Under the pieces are notes generated by a model, which made no database searches, was not told the DNA's origin, and was given only the letters and a program-made list of their open reading frames with translations. The translations under genes were made by a program, and so were the position numbers. This document shows, piece after piece, positions 11,078 to 23,800 of a stretch of DNA of 49,220 nucleotides; position 1 is the first letter of the stretch, and the number at the start of each line of letters is the position of its first letter. The DNA is taken from contig NW_003131853.1 in the NCBI RefSeq assembly GCF_000003605.2, positions 1,162,851-1,212,070 on the forward strand, read 5' to 3'. Source of the stretch: Saccoglossus kowalevskii (lineage: Eukaryota > Hemichordata > Enteropneusta > Harrimaniidae).

Positions 11078-11679
11078 CTAATTTTCCATTGCATCACCAT
11101 TAGTGAAACCAAAACTCGATAAACGAGTTCTCAATGAATCACTTGGCGAGTGTGGTATTGATCCAATCTCAAAATTCTTCTTAATCTTCTCGAAGAGTTC
11201 AGGTTCCTCCAGAACTTCCACAGCTGCCATAGCCATGGCTTTCGCCACTATCAGTGTGCATTTATGTGCAGTTTTTGTGCCTACAGCCTGGTTGTATGCG
11301 GCCGTTTTCACAATCGCAGGAGTGTCAATACTAAACGTGGGTCGAATGCTTGGCACTACATACGACACATTACCCATATCGGATGAACCAGTAGGCGTGA
11401 CAAGTACTTCGGGGTCTGATGGGAAAATTGCTCCAAGCATTTCGGCATGTTTCTGGAACAGCTCTACCATCACGTCATTGTGAAGCATATTACGAAATGG
11501 TTTCCCTGAAAACTCAAAGTGTGCTTCACAGCCAGTAGCTTTCCCAGCAGCTATGATGCATGCTGCTACTTTCTGCTGCAGTATATGGAGATCTCTGGCG
11601 TCTGCTGCTCGTAAATAGAATTCCATTTCAGTTTCCTCAGGAATCATGCTTGGCATCACGCCACCTTTACTGATAATGC
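11078..11679 (-). CDS. PM20D2: PM20D2-like terminal exon
   Basis: 602 bases. It starts with the last two bases of the split Gly codon after an acceptor CATTGCAG (read on the minus strand), then IISKGGVMPSMIPEETEME, and ends FTNGDAMEN before TAG. Confidence 0.9.
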
Positions 11680-14600
11680 CTGCAATGCAGAAATTAAAAA
11701 GAAAATAAATGCCAGAAAAACTACTTCAGTATTCTGTGAGACAACTCAAGGACAATATTAGTATTACCGGTATAAAGTGTCTAACTATCAGCTTGGTAAT
11801 GAAAATAAAATGAATTTGGAACAAATAAAGGAAATGTATGTACCACTGCCAAATTCATCAATTACTGTAAAATGACTAATTTTCACTGGGTTTAAATTTC
11901 ACTGATTTACCATTTCAGGCATATTCAGTGGGTTTTAAATTCACAGTTTTATCATTTAGATAATGTGTTCTGTGCTAAATTTAACATATTCACTGGGTTT
12001 TAAATAAGCGCATTTTCTAGTCAGCAAAATAAGCAAAATTAAAACCCAATGATTAATTAACCCGTTTACAGTATTCATTGCAACTAAAATCCCTGAATTA
12101 AACCTGTGTGAACATATAAAATTACTATGATTAAATATAGAGCACTGTTTTACTGGCAAACCTAGCATCAGGCAATGTGTTGAATACTAGTGAAAATTAA
12201 TGCTTTTATCAAACTGAATATTAAATAAGTGACTATTTTACATTAACATTTGAGCGCATCAATTTCCCTCACAGTCATGCAATACACTATTAAATGCAAA
12301 TCAACCATGATGCAGTGGGTCCTATAAAGGAATAGGTTCAACAGGCCCATTATGTATTTCAGTTTCAACAATCAACAAATTAAAAAAAATAAGTGCTTAT
12401 CTTTACATATTCTCTGGATATTTTTCTTTACTTTTATTTTAGTTTTCAAGCTACACTAAACCTGATCTATGTCAAAATTGAGTATCCAGTTTATATTTTT
12501 TACTCCGACATCAGAGTTGAGATTACACAATGCATGACATACAAATTAGAAAAAATATTGAATAAAAATTAATTGAGCTATTTTGGCCGCAAGAAAGTGT
12601 TAACGATGACAATCAGTTATACAAAAACTGTATTATAGTGAACTGAATCACATCATTTCAAATATTTTCTAGATGAAAATTTTTATTGTTGCATGGTTGT
12701 TATGGCAACCAATTACGAATCACCATTTAATAATATGTATTTAGAGTTAACTTAGTAAATCATGCAAAACTGGCCCATTATATTTAAAAGTGAAAGATGA
12801 CAACGTAAACAGGAAATGAGATGAATGAATTCATTTTAATTATTCAGTCAGTCAACACCTAACAATATATATGCATAGATTTTTCAAAGAAATGACGTCT
12901 TAAGGTATTAGATTTATTGACGCATGAAGGCAATTACAGTCACTCTTGAACATTTTATTGATTGTGTTGCTTCCACGTATTGCCAAGAAACGCGATAGAA
13001 ACTTTCATTGATATGCAATAGCAATGTGACGCAGTTTTGCTAATGTTTATCTTGTTAAAATAATTCATTTGCATTGAGAAAAACAATCATCTATTAAAAT
13101 TTTAGGCAAAGCTAATTCATGATCACAGCTAATGCAAGGCGGGGATGATGCCGCATTGTAGCGATGCTTGCCTTTTGTTCATGCAAAGCGGAGGCAGCGT
13201 TGTACGTGAAAACTGTACTGTACTGTGAAGTTATCACAAGGATACAGCAAAGTATGCACAAAGGCAGTACAGTAATTGTATCGACTCAAACCTAGCAAAT
13301 ACTATTATTTTTATGGTAGATTTGAAATAAAGTATTGTAAAGCACATAATGGGGAATATTCAGATTTGGGGGGCAAAATGCAGAGCTGGGGGTGTTTATT
13401 TTATTTTTCAGAAAACCCAGAAACTGATCAATTAACTTTTAAATTATTGCTTTCAATTTATGGAGCCAAATTTATTCGAGTTGATATTAACATGATTGCA
13501 CACTTAATATTGAAAACGATTAACATTTAATGAAAAGGGTGGTTTAAGCGTAAATGTTATTAAAAAAAAATGTAAACACTGCAATATAATCTCACGTACA
13601 GTAGTCAAATATAATTTGAAACAAAGAATTACAGACAGCAGTGAAATAATTAAGGTTCTCTCTGTATAATTTACTTAAATATTTTGGAAATTCAAGAAAA
13701 CAAAATTCTGCAGATCACTTTTTCCTTCAGAGCAGTCAAAAGGTAAAAAATAATTTGATTAGGGTATGAAGAGATAAATTGCACTGATGAAAATGACTCC
13801 GACATTTAGATGTTTTTTTTGAGGGCGACACAATTAGCGAGATAAAAGAATAATCTATCACAAACACTATAGTAACTATTATCATGGAGACGGAGAGTAG
13901 ATTTATGAGAAGATAGGGTAGATAGAGGAATTAGTTACACTACGATAGATAGGACTTAATGGTTGTTGAGATTAAATTTACAACACTTCAGTAGGTTTCA
14001 ATCCCATAACGTTAATTTACTACACACACACAGCAACGATAATGTGTTTTATACTACGTGTTGAAACACTGCTTGATTGGAAGTATTATTAGTTTTAGAT
14101 TGGAAATTTTCACCTAAATTTATAATGCTTCTCAAAATGACCTACCGGTAATCACAGATTCGGATTACGTAAATTGATGCGTTTCTAAGACTTGCCACAG
14201 AATTTAATATGAATATATTGTGCAAAATTAAACAAAATAATTAGATAATTCTGGAAAAAGTTCTCTTTTTTTTTTTAACTTTGTATCAACGAAATGTGCA
14301 AAATGTACAGATCTATTTTTTTCTACCTAATAAGAAATGAGTTGTATCATACTGATTGAATCCCTCTTTGGAGATAGTGATTTGGTTGATTCTATTTGGC
14401 TCATGCCATTCAAGACTGATAGACTTACCATGTATCTGCATACTTGTTTTTGTCTGTTGCCTCAATGCTGCGATATTATTATAACACAACACTGCCGCAT
14501 CCAGAGCGTTCCTGCCTTCCCATGGTAATGATGCATGCGTTGGTTTGCCGCTATAAGTTACCTTCATCTGCAGCATGTCCAGTAAGACTGCCTTTGCTAT

Positions 14601-14717
14601 GTTATGGTGTTGAGGCTGTGATTTCATCACTACATCAATGTTTTGAAATACACCAGCTGTTAACATATCAACCTTGGCACCACCACTCTCACTGGCTGGG
14701 CAACCTAAGACAGTTAC
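11078..14717 (-). CDS. PM20D2: PM20D2-like M20 peptidase, C-terminal part (2 exons seen, 5' end missing)
   Basis: PM20D2-type enzymes are soluble M20 metallopeptidases; the human one cleaves beta-alanyl-lysine and related dipeptides. Exons 14717-14429 and 11679-11078 join with matching phase (HG split G/GC) to give 296 residues. The first carries the end of the catalytic lobe and the dimerisation (lid) region: VTVLGCPASESGGAKVDML, with the usual acidic pair replaced by SES, then YSGKPTHASLPWEGRNALDA with the family GKxxHAxxxPWEGxNALDA motif. The second carries GGVMPSMIPEETEMEFYLRA, TGSSDMGNVSYVVPSI and HKCTLIVAKAMAMAAVEVL, then the stop. The zinc-binding GHACGHN exon is not visible and may sit in the gap at 14733-15105. 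Where the family has NHTExY near the C-terminus, this copy reads VKTAAY, with Lys (codon 11306-11308) in place of a zinc-ligand His. The enzyme may therefore be altered or inactive. AbgB-like bacterial relatives are the next best match. Confidence 0.88.
11680..14428 (-). other. Intron of the PM20D2-like gene
   Basis: 2.7 kb, AT-rich. It holds the family F element at 11865-12073, a perfect X-box-like 14-mer at 12696 and a TACCGGTA at both 11765 and 14143. An open frame at 13276-13530 has no recognisable content. Confidence 0.7.
11865..12073. mobile_element. Family F inverted-repeat element
   Basis: Left end ACTGTAAAATGACTAATTTT followed by CACTGGGTTT. The right end AAACCCAATGATTAATTAAC ...GTTTACAGT is its imperfect inverse. 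The interior repeats CACTGGGTTTTAAAT three times. Non-coding. A second copy lies split around 24411-25593. Confidence 0.6.
14429..14717 (-). CDS. PM20D2: PM20D2-like internal exon
   Basis: 289 bases, phase 0 start after CCTTTTCAG, ending CAT-G before GTAAGT. It encodes VTVLGCPASESGGAKVDML to QTKTSMQIH. It lies only 15 bases from an assembly gap. Confidence 0.9.
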
Positions 14718-14732
14718 CTGAAAAGGACATTA

Positions 14733-15105
14733 NNNNNNNNNNNNNNNNNNNNNNNNNNNNNNNNNNNNNNNNNNNNNNNNNNNNNNNNNNNNNNNNNNNN
14801 NNNNNNNNNNNNNNNNNNNNNNNNNNNNNNNNNNNNNNNNNNNNNNNNNNNNNNNNNNNNNNNNNNNNNNNNNNNNNNNNNNNNNNNNNNNNNNNNNNNN
14901 NNNNNNNNNNNNNNNNNNNNNNNNNNNNNNNNNNNNNNNNNNNNNNNNNNNNNNNNNNNNNNNNNNNNNNNNNNNNNNNNNNNNNNNNNNNNNNNNNNNN
15001 NNNNNNNNNNNNNNNNNNNNNNNNNNNNNNNNNNNNNNNNNNNNNNNNNNNNNNNNNNNNNNNNNNNNNNNNNNNNNNNNNNNNNNNNNNNNNNNNNNNN
15101 NNNNN
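14733..15105. other. Assembly gap (373 N)
   Basis: Unknown bases. The gap lies directly upstream of the PM20D2-like exon at 14429-14717, so it is a likely place for the exon with the GHACGHN zinc motif. An open frame at 15163-15106 (MSSLKSGGYLVISSKSLSQ) enters the gap, but shows no PM20D2 match. Confidence 0.95.
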
Positions 15106-15339
15106 CTTGGCTCAGTGATTTGGAACTAATTACCAGATAACCGCCGCTTTTTAGACTACTCATTCTGACAGTTTACATCCATAGTTATTAATGTAGTGAA
15201 CGATTAATGAAAAGATATGACGTATTCAGTACTTAGTGTGATTGGCTTTATGATTGAAGGTTACGCCCTAGAGTCTTTTTACTGCTTTGATTGGTTAGAG
15301 TTTTGAAAATGAATAAAGAGAGTTTGAGTTGGTTTTGGG

Positions 15340-15705
15340 GAGCACAGCACGATAGACGCAGTAGAGAGAGAGTGCAGTCCTGGAGCGTCCGAGAGAGTCC
15401 AGGGGCGAGCCTTGAGGCAGTCCAGTCTTGGGCGAGTCTTGGTTCAGCCTTGTGAGAGTCTTGGGGACTTTTCCCCAGGGCGCTGTGTCTTATAGAGTGC
15501 TCGATTGACCGACTAAGACGAGAGCTGAAACGTATTTCGTTGTGTGCGTCTTATTTGACTGTAAAGTATAAGTGACTTCCCCGATCCCGTACCTCAAGGG
15601 GACGAGATAGAGAGACGAGACGAATTTCCCCCCTGGCAAGTGTGGAGAACCCGAGAGTACAGAAATCTCCCCCTGATAGTACTACCCCAGGCAAGATGAA
15701 ATGTT
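15340..15705. repeat. GC-rich, GAGTC-rich segment, possible LTR-type relic
   Basis: About 365 bp stand out from the AT-rich surroundings by being GC-rich and full of imperfect GAGTCTTGG and GAGAGAG repeats. It is preceded by AATAAAG and a CCAAT-like TTGATTGGTTAG. It has no long open frame. I can only offer it as a solo-LTR-like fossil or untranslated exon. No paired terminal repeat was seen. Confidence 0.25.
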
Positions 15706-15801
15706 GATGAAAACATTTTGCTTTGATTTATCATGAGCTGCAAATGCTCTCCGTGTAACACACAGAGTTTTCGTCATTCGCTGGTCAATAGAATTCTTTA
15801 C

Positions 15802-15858
15802 TACGCATGTGCACTAATTGTTTTTGGTACGTACAATAGTAATCACTGCACATGCGTA
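15802..15858. repeat. 12-bp inverted repeat
   Basis: TACGCATGTGCA (15802) and TGCACATGCGTA (15847) are perfect inverse copies separated by 33 bases that also pair weakly. Confidence 0.6.
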
Positions 15859-16013
15859 TTGGTGGGTTTGATTTTTTCATCTAACGAATACTGATGTGTC
15901 CTACAAATGCACCATTTTTAATATAAATTATGATACAATTTGGCCTACAGTATTGAGTATTAAACAGCAATATTAAAATTTTCTACAATATTTATTACAT
16001 GTATATATAATAT

Positions 16014-16041
16014 CTTATTATTATTATTATTATTATTATTT
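16014..16041. repeat. (TTA)n microsatellite
   Basis: About nine TTA units run into a T-run. Confidence 0.9.
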
Positions 16042-16184
16042 TTTGTTTGCGAGTAAGGTCTTGTCAGAAGTGACAGCATTTTTTTTTTCAAGAGTTATAC
16101 ATTTTGTTTGTCAAAGTTTTTTTCAAATGATACATTGTCTCTCATTCCTATCATTTTCGTAAATTGTAATGAAATGTATATCAT

Positions 16185-16586
16185 CAGAGGTACATTACTT
16201 GGGGTTTGCAACTCGCATAGTACTGAATGGTGACATCATGTCAAGATCCCATTCAAGTCTCTTCTCGTAGATAGCGAGACTGAGGCTACGACCTTCTGAC
16301 ATGACGCATATCAATGTTCAAGGTTTGTAATGAAAAAAATAAACTTTTCTTGTCACTATCATAGTGAAAAATGTAATACATCGAAAATGTACAGAAAATA
16401 TAGTTCTCGTAATCCGTCATATCGTGGGCAGCTATTTTGATCCACCAGGACATCCCAGTATCCTAGTTACCTCGGGCATGCGCATTCGCATTTTTTCTGA
16501 GTTTGAACGTTTATGCGAGAGCGAGATTGTGACGGGATCTTGGTATCATGTCACCGTAGTTACAAACCCCAAGTAATGTACCTCTG
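16185..16586. mobile_element. hAT-like MITE, 402 bp
   Basis: Terminal inverted repeats begin CAGAGGTACATTACTTGGGG and continue with GTTTG(C/T)AACT, then GGTGACAT and AAGATCCC on both sides, about 70 bp in all. The element is flanked by ATATCAT at 16178-16184 and again at 16587-16593. CAGAGG ends fit hAT elements, which normally make 8-bp duplications; 7 bp match here. No transposase frame is present, so it is non-autonomous. Confidence 0.85.
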
Positions 16587-16593
16587 ATATCAT

Positions 16594-19500
16594 CTATTTC
16601 TGTTTTCTACTTTTATTTTGGGCTTCTGGTGTCGTCTAAGTTCTATTTGTAGACCGTGTGAGTTTATGATTTTGAATTCTATAATTGCGTACATTTCTGT
16701 AGTTTTAGATTTGTGGCTGGTGACATCATTCAGTTAGGACTGGGGTCAAATATCATCCCCAGCCAATCACCTCACGTTCTATTACCATATCAATGTTGGC
16801 ATTTTCAAATTACTAGCAGTCTGATCTTCACAGTCCCTGCTGCATGTTACTCTGCTCTCCCACTCTTCCCATCGAAGCTGATACTTATAGTTTCTGTTTT
16901 ACTTTGTTTTCAAGGTGATTGACCTTATATAGAGTTTTTGTTTACAGGTTGATTTCATCTTGTAATAGATTATCCTTGGAGGACTTTGGTCTGTCTTTAG
17001 CAATATTTGTATTTGTACATACAGTTTCGTGTATTTCAGAGTGTGCATATTCAATTTGAAAACGCCATTTATTTGTAGATAGTCTGTAATAGTTTCTCCT
17101 ACTGGACCCTAGCTGTGGAATCATAGCCCTATGTTGCCGACCGCATTATTTACGTGACTGACTCTTAGCCGGCCCACAACAACAAAATTAAAACGTACGT
17201 ACAAAGACAAAATTAAAAAAAAGACGTCCAAATGAAATTGTTAGGGCGAAATTCGATTGTAGGTCGCACCAAAGAGCTACGGAACCGCAGCTAACTGGGC
17301 CCAAGACCCTCGTTTCAATGTGTGTGCATTTTTCTTTCCTTATTTTTCACCTACAGCGCCCTCACCGGTCTAATGTCAAACTCACCAATTTTAATACCCG
17401 GTACCTTACAACCTTGCAAAAATATTTTTAGAAATTAATTAACTGTATAGTGATAGAAAGAAGCGCCTTACCCCAAAGCAAACTGGGATAATTTAGAAGA
17501 TAAATTTAGGTCTTATTAGGAGACCGTGACTCTGATAGGAATACAACCCAAGTATGCAACATTTATATGGACTGTGCAATTTTACAACAACCCAACAGTA
17601 AATTAATACATTCGTTTTGAGGATGAGCTACCGTTGTTTAAAACCTTGACCTTTCTTATTTCATACAGAAAAAATGGGTTAAAGTCTCCTGATTGTGAGA
17701 TATTCTCCCAATATTTTAACCTAATTTGTTTACACCTAAAACAGATTTGTCGAAAGCCAACTTGATGCCCAAATACTTCCAGTAAGCAACTTCCTCAAAA
17801 CCCAATATTTCAACTCATATTATACATTCTAGAAATGAACACTTTATCACTCTGATAATTATTATTATAATCTACAGAAGGGCAATGTCCTATTTGCTTG
17901 TAGACCAATGAGGCAACCTAATTGATTGCAGTGAAAAAGAAGCTGAACAAACATTGGAGTTGTCAATAATGAACACACAGCAAAAATGAAAGAATGAACA
18001 TGAGTGATACTTAAATTTAAATACTTTTCTCTTTTATTTCATAATTTCAAGTGTGATAAAAATAATTAAATAGATCATAAATATATAATTTATTTTAATT
18101 TAAAAAAATATACATGATTCTGGCAATATGTTTCAATATAATTGATCCCAACCTGCAGGTTCATTTGAATTTGGTCTATGACACGACGATCACCTAGCGA
18201 GTGATTAAAGAGATTCCAGCATTTTTATTCAAAAACACTTTGTGTTGAAGCAAATGGATAAAACAAGCTATGAGCTAATATAAACAATGATATTAATATA
18301 AACAATGATAGATATGTTTAACATTTAAAGAAGTACTCTGACAAATATATCACATGACACAGAAGCTTACAAATGACATTTTACACATCATAGTGACTTC
18401 TGAAAATTATCATACAATTATATACTTCCATGTAACCCAAAATGATAATATTCTAGTAAAAATAGAGCACCTTATTTGTTTAAGCATGGCTTTAGTAAAG
18501 TGCATGTTCAGTTATTCAAAGTTGATAGGGATTGGTTCTCTAAATCTTGGGACAGTCAGTTACGAAACTATTTGAACACTAGAGGGCACTATATAGAACA
18601 CACAACGAAGACATGTTTGAAAAAAAAAACTTTCCTATAATAATTAAATGTGCATATTGAAGCTTCGAAGCAAAAACTGAGTCTAACCAAATTTTTCATA
18701 TGTTATAATGGCTGCTCTATGCTTCACTATTAAATATTTGAATTCACAGTAGTTCTGAGAATTATTCAGTTAGCAAGATGGCTCACAACTTTGCAAAGTA
18801 CTTTGGCAGTTGATTAGTTCTAGACTTTGCCAGCACTAATAGATAGACTATTCCATAGGGATGATCAACATGATTATTCTTCATTTCTTGTTGATCTATA
18901 AGTAATTCAAGAAATATTGAAACACTTCAAAATAACCTGTTTGTATATTCTAATGAACAGGTTCTAGTATGATAATGGAATGATCAAAAACTATGGGTGT
19001 GTCAATAGAAAGGCGACGTCAAGTTTACATTGTTATGCAAATTTGCAAACTAACAATCTAACTGTCTGTCAGAATAATTCTCAGAATATTTGTAAAAGTA
19101 AAGTATAAATGAAATCATTGCATTGTTTATGAATGGCAGAATTCATCTCTTCAAATTTGAAAGGGTTTACCTGAATGGTTCATTCTATCGAGAGCAGTAC
19201 ACAGGTAGAATGTTTCATTGCAAATTTTATATTGCACTTTTTGTAACTCTCATATAGCAATGTAATAATTTCACATCCACCAATTTACACTTGAAGTGCA
19301 AAAATCAGGAATCATAATCATTATATTTCTAGAAACTTATATACATTTAAAGCAGCATGTCCAAACGCTATATACCCAACAAAAAAATAAAATGTCTAAA
19401 AGTAACGCTTTGATGTGAGATAAAATATTTGGAAACAACAAGACTAAACATTCAATATCTTGTTTGTGAAAGTATATAAAATTGCTTGGATAAAAAAAAT

Positions 19501-20157
19501 TTCTACTGGTAGTTTCAACCAGTCTGCCTAAAAAGCCTGCAGAAGTCAAAATAAATTCCTTTATTCAAATATTGGTGTATAAAACCAATACATTTTATGA
19601 GGGTCAATTTTTTTTCTGCTTCGGTAACTAACGGTATGATTTTCACAGTGATAAATAACTAAAACTATTCATATATTCAGCCATGTTCCTCTATATGTGA
19701 AAACATAGCAAGGAAACTCAGTACGTATATGGTCTTGTAACATGATAATACACAATTGAGCAGTGCATAACTATTTGTAGACATTCAAGTTTGATGTGAG
19801 TAAACAGTCAAACAAAAATGCTACTAGAATTAAAGCAGATTGGAATCCAGTTCCTTATGTATATTGTGTCATCTATATCAGGCCTAACTGTAATATACAT
19901 ATGTAAGTAAAGAATGTATCCACCCAGCCATATAAAGTAAGAAGGTAATTAAAGAAATTTGGACAATGCATTTTCTGGTGATTAACTCAACTCACCTGAC
20001 TATCGAGTTAGTACCTACTACAATTACTATTATTAGGACTCACAGATCAGTAGTTAGGAAGATTACTGCTAGATCATATAAGGGATGACCAACAATTTTA
20101 CAAAATATCGAACCTTCATCTCTCCCTCAGATATTATGATTCACGCCTTAACTCATA
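16594..20157. other. Intergenic DNA and presumed 3' UTR of the CUB/LDLa receptor
   Basis: No gene seen. The 3' UTR of the receptor gene (minus strand) should run down from 20157. An AATAAA on the minus strand near 19558 is a candidate poly(A) signal, giving about 600 bases of UTR. The N-terminal PM20D2 exons, if not in the gap, could be here, but I did not find them. Confidence 0.45.
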
Positions 20158-20825
20158 TTAAACTTCAACAGAACATTCTGGATCCAAGTATAACGACTGT
20201 TCTGAGTTTCTATCTGATGTTGAGCTATTTGCCTCTTCATTGTCATCATTTCTATCATATGAGACAACTAACAGTGAACAATCCAGAATATCATCATTGT
20301 CTTTATCATGAAGCTCTTCCTCTCCATCACCCAAATAAATATTACCATCATCTTGGCTATCTTCACTTGTGGCAGTATCATTGTTATTTTCAGTACTTAT
20401 ATCATTTTCATAATGACTGTCATCATCTTGACACATGTAATTGTCAGAATTATACATTGTTCTATGGGGTGGTAAACTGGTAGATACCTGCAAACTGCCT
20501 CCATAATATCCATAGTCTATGCTATTGTTGGTACCTTCAAACCCATGGCTTGCAAGATAACCATTGTTCCACACAGTATTACGGGCATTGTATATTGGAT
20601 TCATGATTGGTGTTTCATGTCCGGGATAATACGGTGGTGGGTCACTTGAGTGTCTTCTATTTTCAGTCCCTGACTCTAGTCCATTATGACTGGCTATAGA
20701 CTGCATGACTTGGTCATAAGGTGGAGGAGGTACAATCCCTAAATTCTCTGGATCAAACGATGGATTAATATATATAAATGGAGTTGTTCGAGTTGTAACT
20801 GTGACTGTATTTGTATCTAAAACAT
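20158..20825 (-). CDS. Receptor exon 11: cytoplasmic tail
   Basis: 222 codons plus TAA. PPPPYDQV and DPPPYYPG are PPxY motifs. An Asp/Glu-rich stretch follows (CQDDDSHYEND to EEELHDKDNDD). The C-terminal end is ECSVEV, whose S-V-E-V is not a clear class I PDZ ligand. Confidence 0.9.
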
Positions 20826-23800
20826 CTGAAAAAGTACATAAACAAATATTAGACAAAACAATTACTTTTGTCTTCCATTGTAAATATGCAATGCTGTAAA
20901 ATACTTTATTTTAGCTTGAACTAATTTGTGCTGCCAAAACATTTTTGCTGTTTATTTTTACTGATTTTGAATGAGTTAAATGTAAAAAATAGAAAAAAAA
21001 AATGTATTTTTACTAATTCATTCATTCAGTGAAAATAAATTATGTTACAGTAGCTACAATTCATTCACTCCTTATTTGCATCTTACTCTTTTTATATAAA
21101 CATAAAGGTTATTGGACAGGAAAAATCAAATTCTGTGACTGTGACATACCAAAATAACAGAATACAAACAAACACCAGATAAACTTAGTGTGTTCTGCTA
21201 TGTTGAAATCTGGCTTTTGTCATGCAGTATTAGTGTGAAAAGTTGAGGTGAGTGTTGTCATTGTTGTTGTTTCCCCATGACTTTTTCATGTGTACATCAA
21301 CAAAAATTTATAATAATCAATTGTAACACTTCCTTATTGTTGTACACAGTCAAGCAATTACATACAATCCAACAGGTGGTCTGAAAACTCTATTTCCTTA
21401 TTTTTGATTTAATGCTTGCTACTGGACTAAACAAGCGGCAAAAATCATATTTTTATTGACTGACTTCTTCTCAACTTCTATGCCAAAACAATTTTAGCCA
21501 ACATTGTTGCAATTCTCTCACCTTCTGAACCAATGTCATTGCTAGCTGATGCAGCTCTTGCCTGTTTTCGCTTATTCATCCAAATTTTAATACTGATAAT
21601 AAGTAGTAGAATAACCATGGTGAGAACAGACATAGCACTGACTGTATATGCGATATCTGGACTAAAAACTGAAGAGTTGACCTCTGTCCCATTACTTGAT
21701 ACATTATGACTCGCTGTATTTTGGATAATCACTGCTGTGCTTCCTGAAAAATAGAAAGTTTAACTGAGGTCAAAATGGGATGCAGATATAAATGTATACT
21801 ATTAAATATATCAAAACAATATAAACTGTTCACAATATTCACAAAAAGAAATGTTTGACAACTGTGACTTACTGTCTAAAGTCTTCAGTGAAATCTTCAC
21901 TGATACAATATTTCGCAATGCTCCCTGATTTTCATGAAAATTTGTATATCACAATATTAAAGCTGTTTTCTTGTCATGAAAATCATTCAGTATCAACATA
22001 GAATAACTATCCCATCAATTTAGTAGATGAACATAGGGTCAATGTTGAGAAGACAATTGAAGGTCAATGTTGAGAAGTGAATTAACAAGTCTGTGCCTTG
22101 TTCAGTTTCCTAGCTATTTTTTGTCATCAATTTTATATAGTACTTTGTAACACTTGCTTATTTTCAGGATAAAAAGCCCAATAATAACAAATGTCAGCCT
22201 GGATACTCTATAACCAATTTTCTGGAACAATTTTCTGGCTATATTTACCATTGTCATTCAAAACTGTTGTACTGAATGAACAAAGCTCAGATCTTTCATC
22301 ATCACTGGTATTTCCACTTGGTCCATTTTTGCAATGATCAATCCCATCACAAATTAAGCTGGAATGTATGCAGCGCATTTCACCCGCACATAGAAAAAAG
22401 TTATCAGCACATTTACCATCTTCTATAAAAAAAAATAATGTATATATTGAAATTTAAAAAGATGTACATGTAACAACAGCTTAAGTATTGCATTTCAAAC
22501 CTGCTGCTATATCTAGTATTTGTATGTATAATTTTTATTTTCTTGTTTAAGTTGTCATCATTTTTTGTTTCATTTTGACACATATGCACCCCCCCCCCCA
22601 ATAATGGCATGTTACACTTGTTTCAAACTGGAGAACATAATGACAAGAAACAATTCCAGTATTTTTACAGACAGGTCCTCATGCCTATTGTATTTAGAGC
22701 ACTAAAATCAAGGTTATAATACACCACCATTTCTCATAAACATTTTTGATAAACTTGGCCAAGGCATTATGACGTTACATGTAATTTACAAATGGGCTGA
22801 TAATAAATACTTGACTTTAAATCAATATACAATGTATCTCTGTAACCAAATCCAACAATGAAATAATGGACACACATTTCATTTGTTTGTGAGACAAAAT
22901 GGAGACCTTATTATCCTAAAAGACTATTTGCTTTAGTTTTTGCTGCAGTACAATTCTCAGAGTTAGTGTAAGTGTACTATACATATATCATGTTAAAAAC
23001 TAACATACAATGAAAATAACTTACCTGCTCTAATGAATGAAGCATAAACAATAAGAAATGCATCACTGGAATGAAACCATGCAGTAAGTCTAATATATAC
23101 GCAATTACTTGTAGTTAATGTTGCAGTTGACCAATGATCATTCTCTGTTTGTAGTAAAGGAGATACTGATGTCCGTCCATTGCGAATTTCTACAGAATTG
23201 AATTCATCTGAAACTGGAAAAAAAAAATCATTGAAATCACAATGTTGTGTATATGCCTCAATTGTGGTTATAAATATGCAATCAAATTAAAGAGAAATTA
23301 CTGTCATCGCTAAATTTTTTGTACACCAAACAAAAAAACAGCAACATTCTTAGATAAGTTTTGGTAAATGTGTCAAAACATTTTTATGAATGTGTTCTGT
23401 TTATCTAAATGAAGTGACTGCAACACATACATCTTATGAGAGAAAACAGGAACTCTGTAATTTTAGCATGGGTAACCAACTCACCCATCAGAATGAACAA
23501 GATTGTGATGTCACATTTTTATAAAGCTGCGTCATCATTACTGGGCAAATTTATAGAAATACACCCCCCCCCTCCTCTGTAGATCGAATGGAACATTTCT
23601 TTATTTTCATGTTTAATTAGGAAAAATAAAACCCTGTGAGAATACGGTTGTGCTTATGTATTATTACTTTATGAATCAGAAAAAAATATGATGTCAAAAA
23701 ACAACCTAAATTTGAAATAATTTAATAAGTAATTCACAAACGGTAAATATATACAGATGACATGGTATACACAATATGACATTCCTAGCAAATAATGTGA

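Noticed and set aside
11103-11483. Plus-strand open frame of 126 codons
   Set aside because: It is the antisense shadow of the PM20D2-like terminal exon.
15106-15163. First exon of the PM20D2-like gene (MSSLKSGGYLVISSKSLSQ)
   Set aside because: Position fits, but there is no resemblance to the family N-terminus and the frame runs into N.
16364-16576. Small protein gene
   Set aside because: Lies inside the hAT-like MITE and shows no family content.
20085-20483. Plus-strand His/Tyr-rich open frame
   Set aside because: It is antisense to the receptor tail exon; the His-rich look comes from the complementary Asp/Glu codons.
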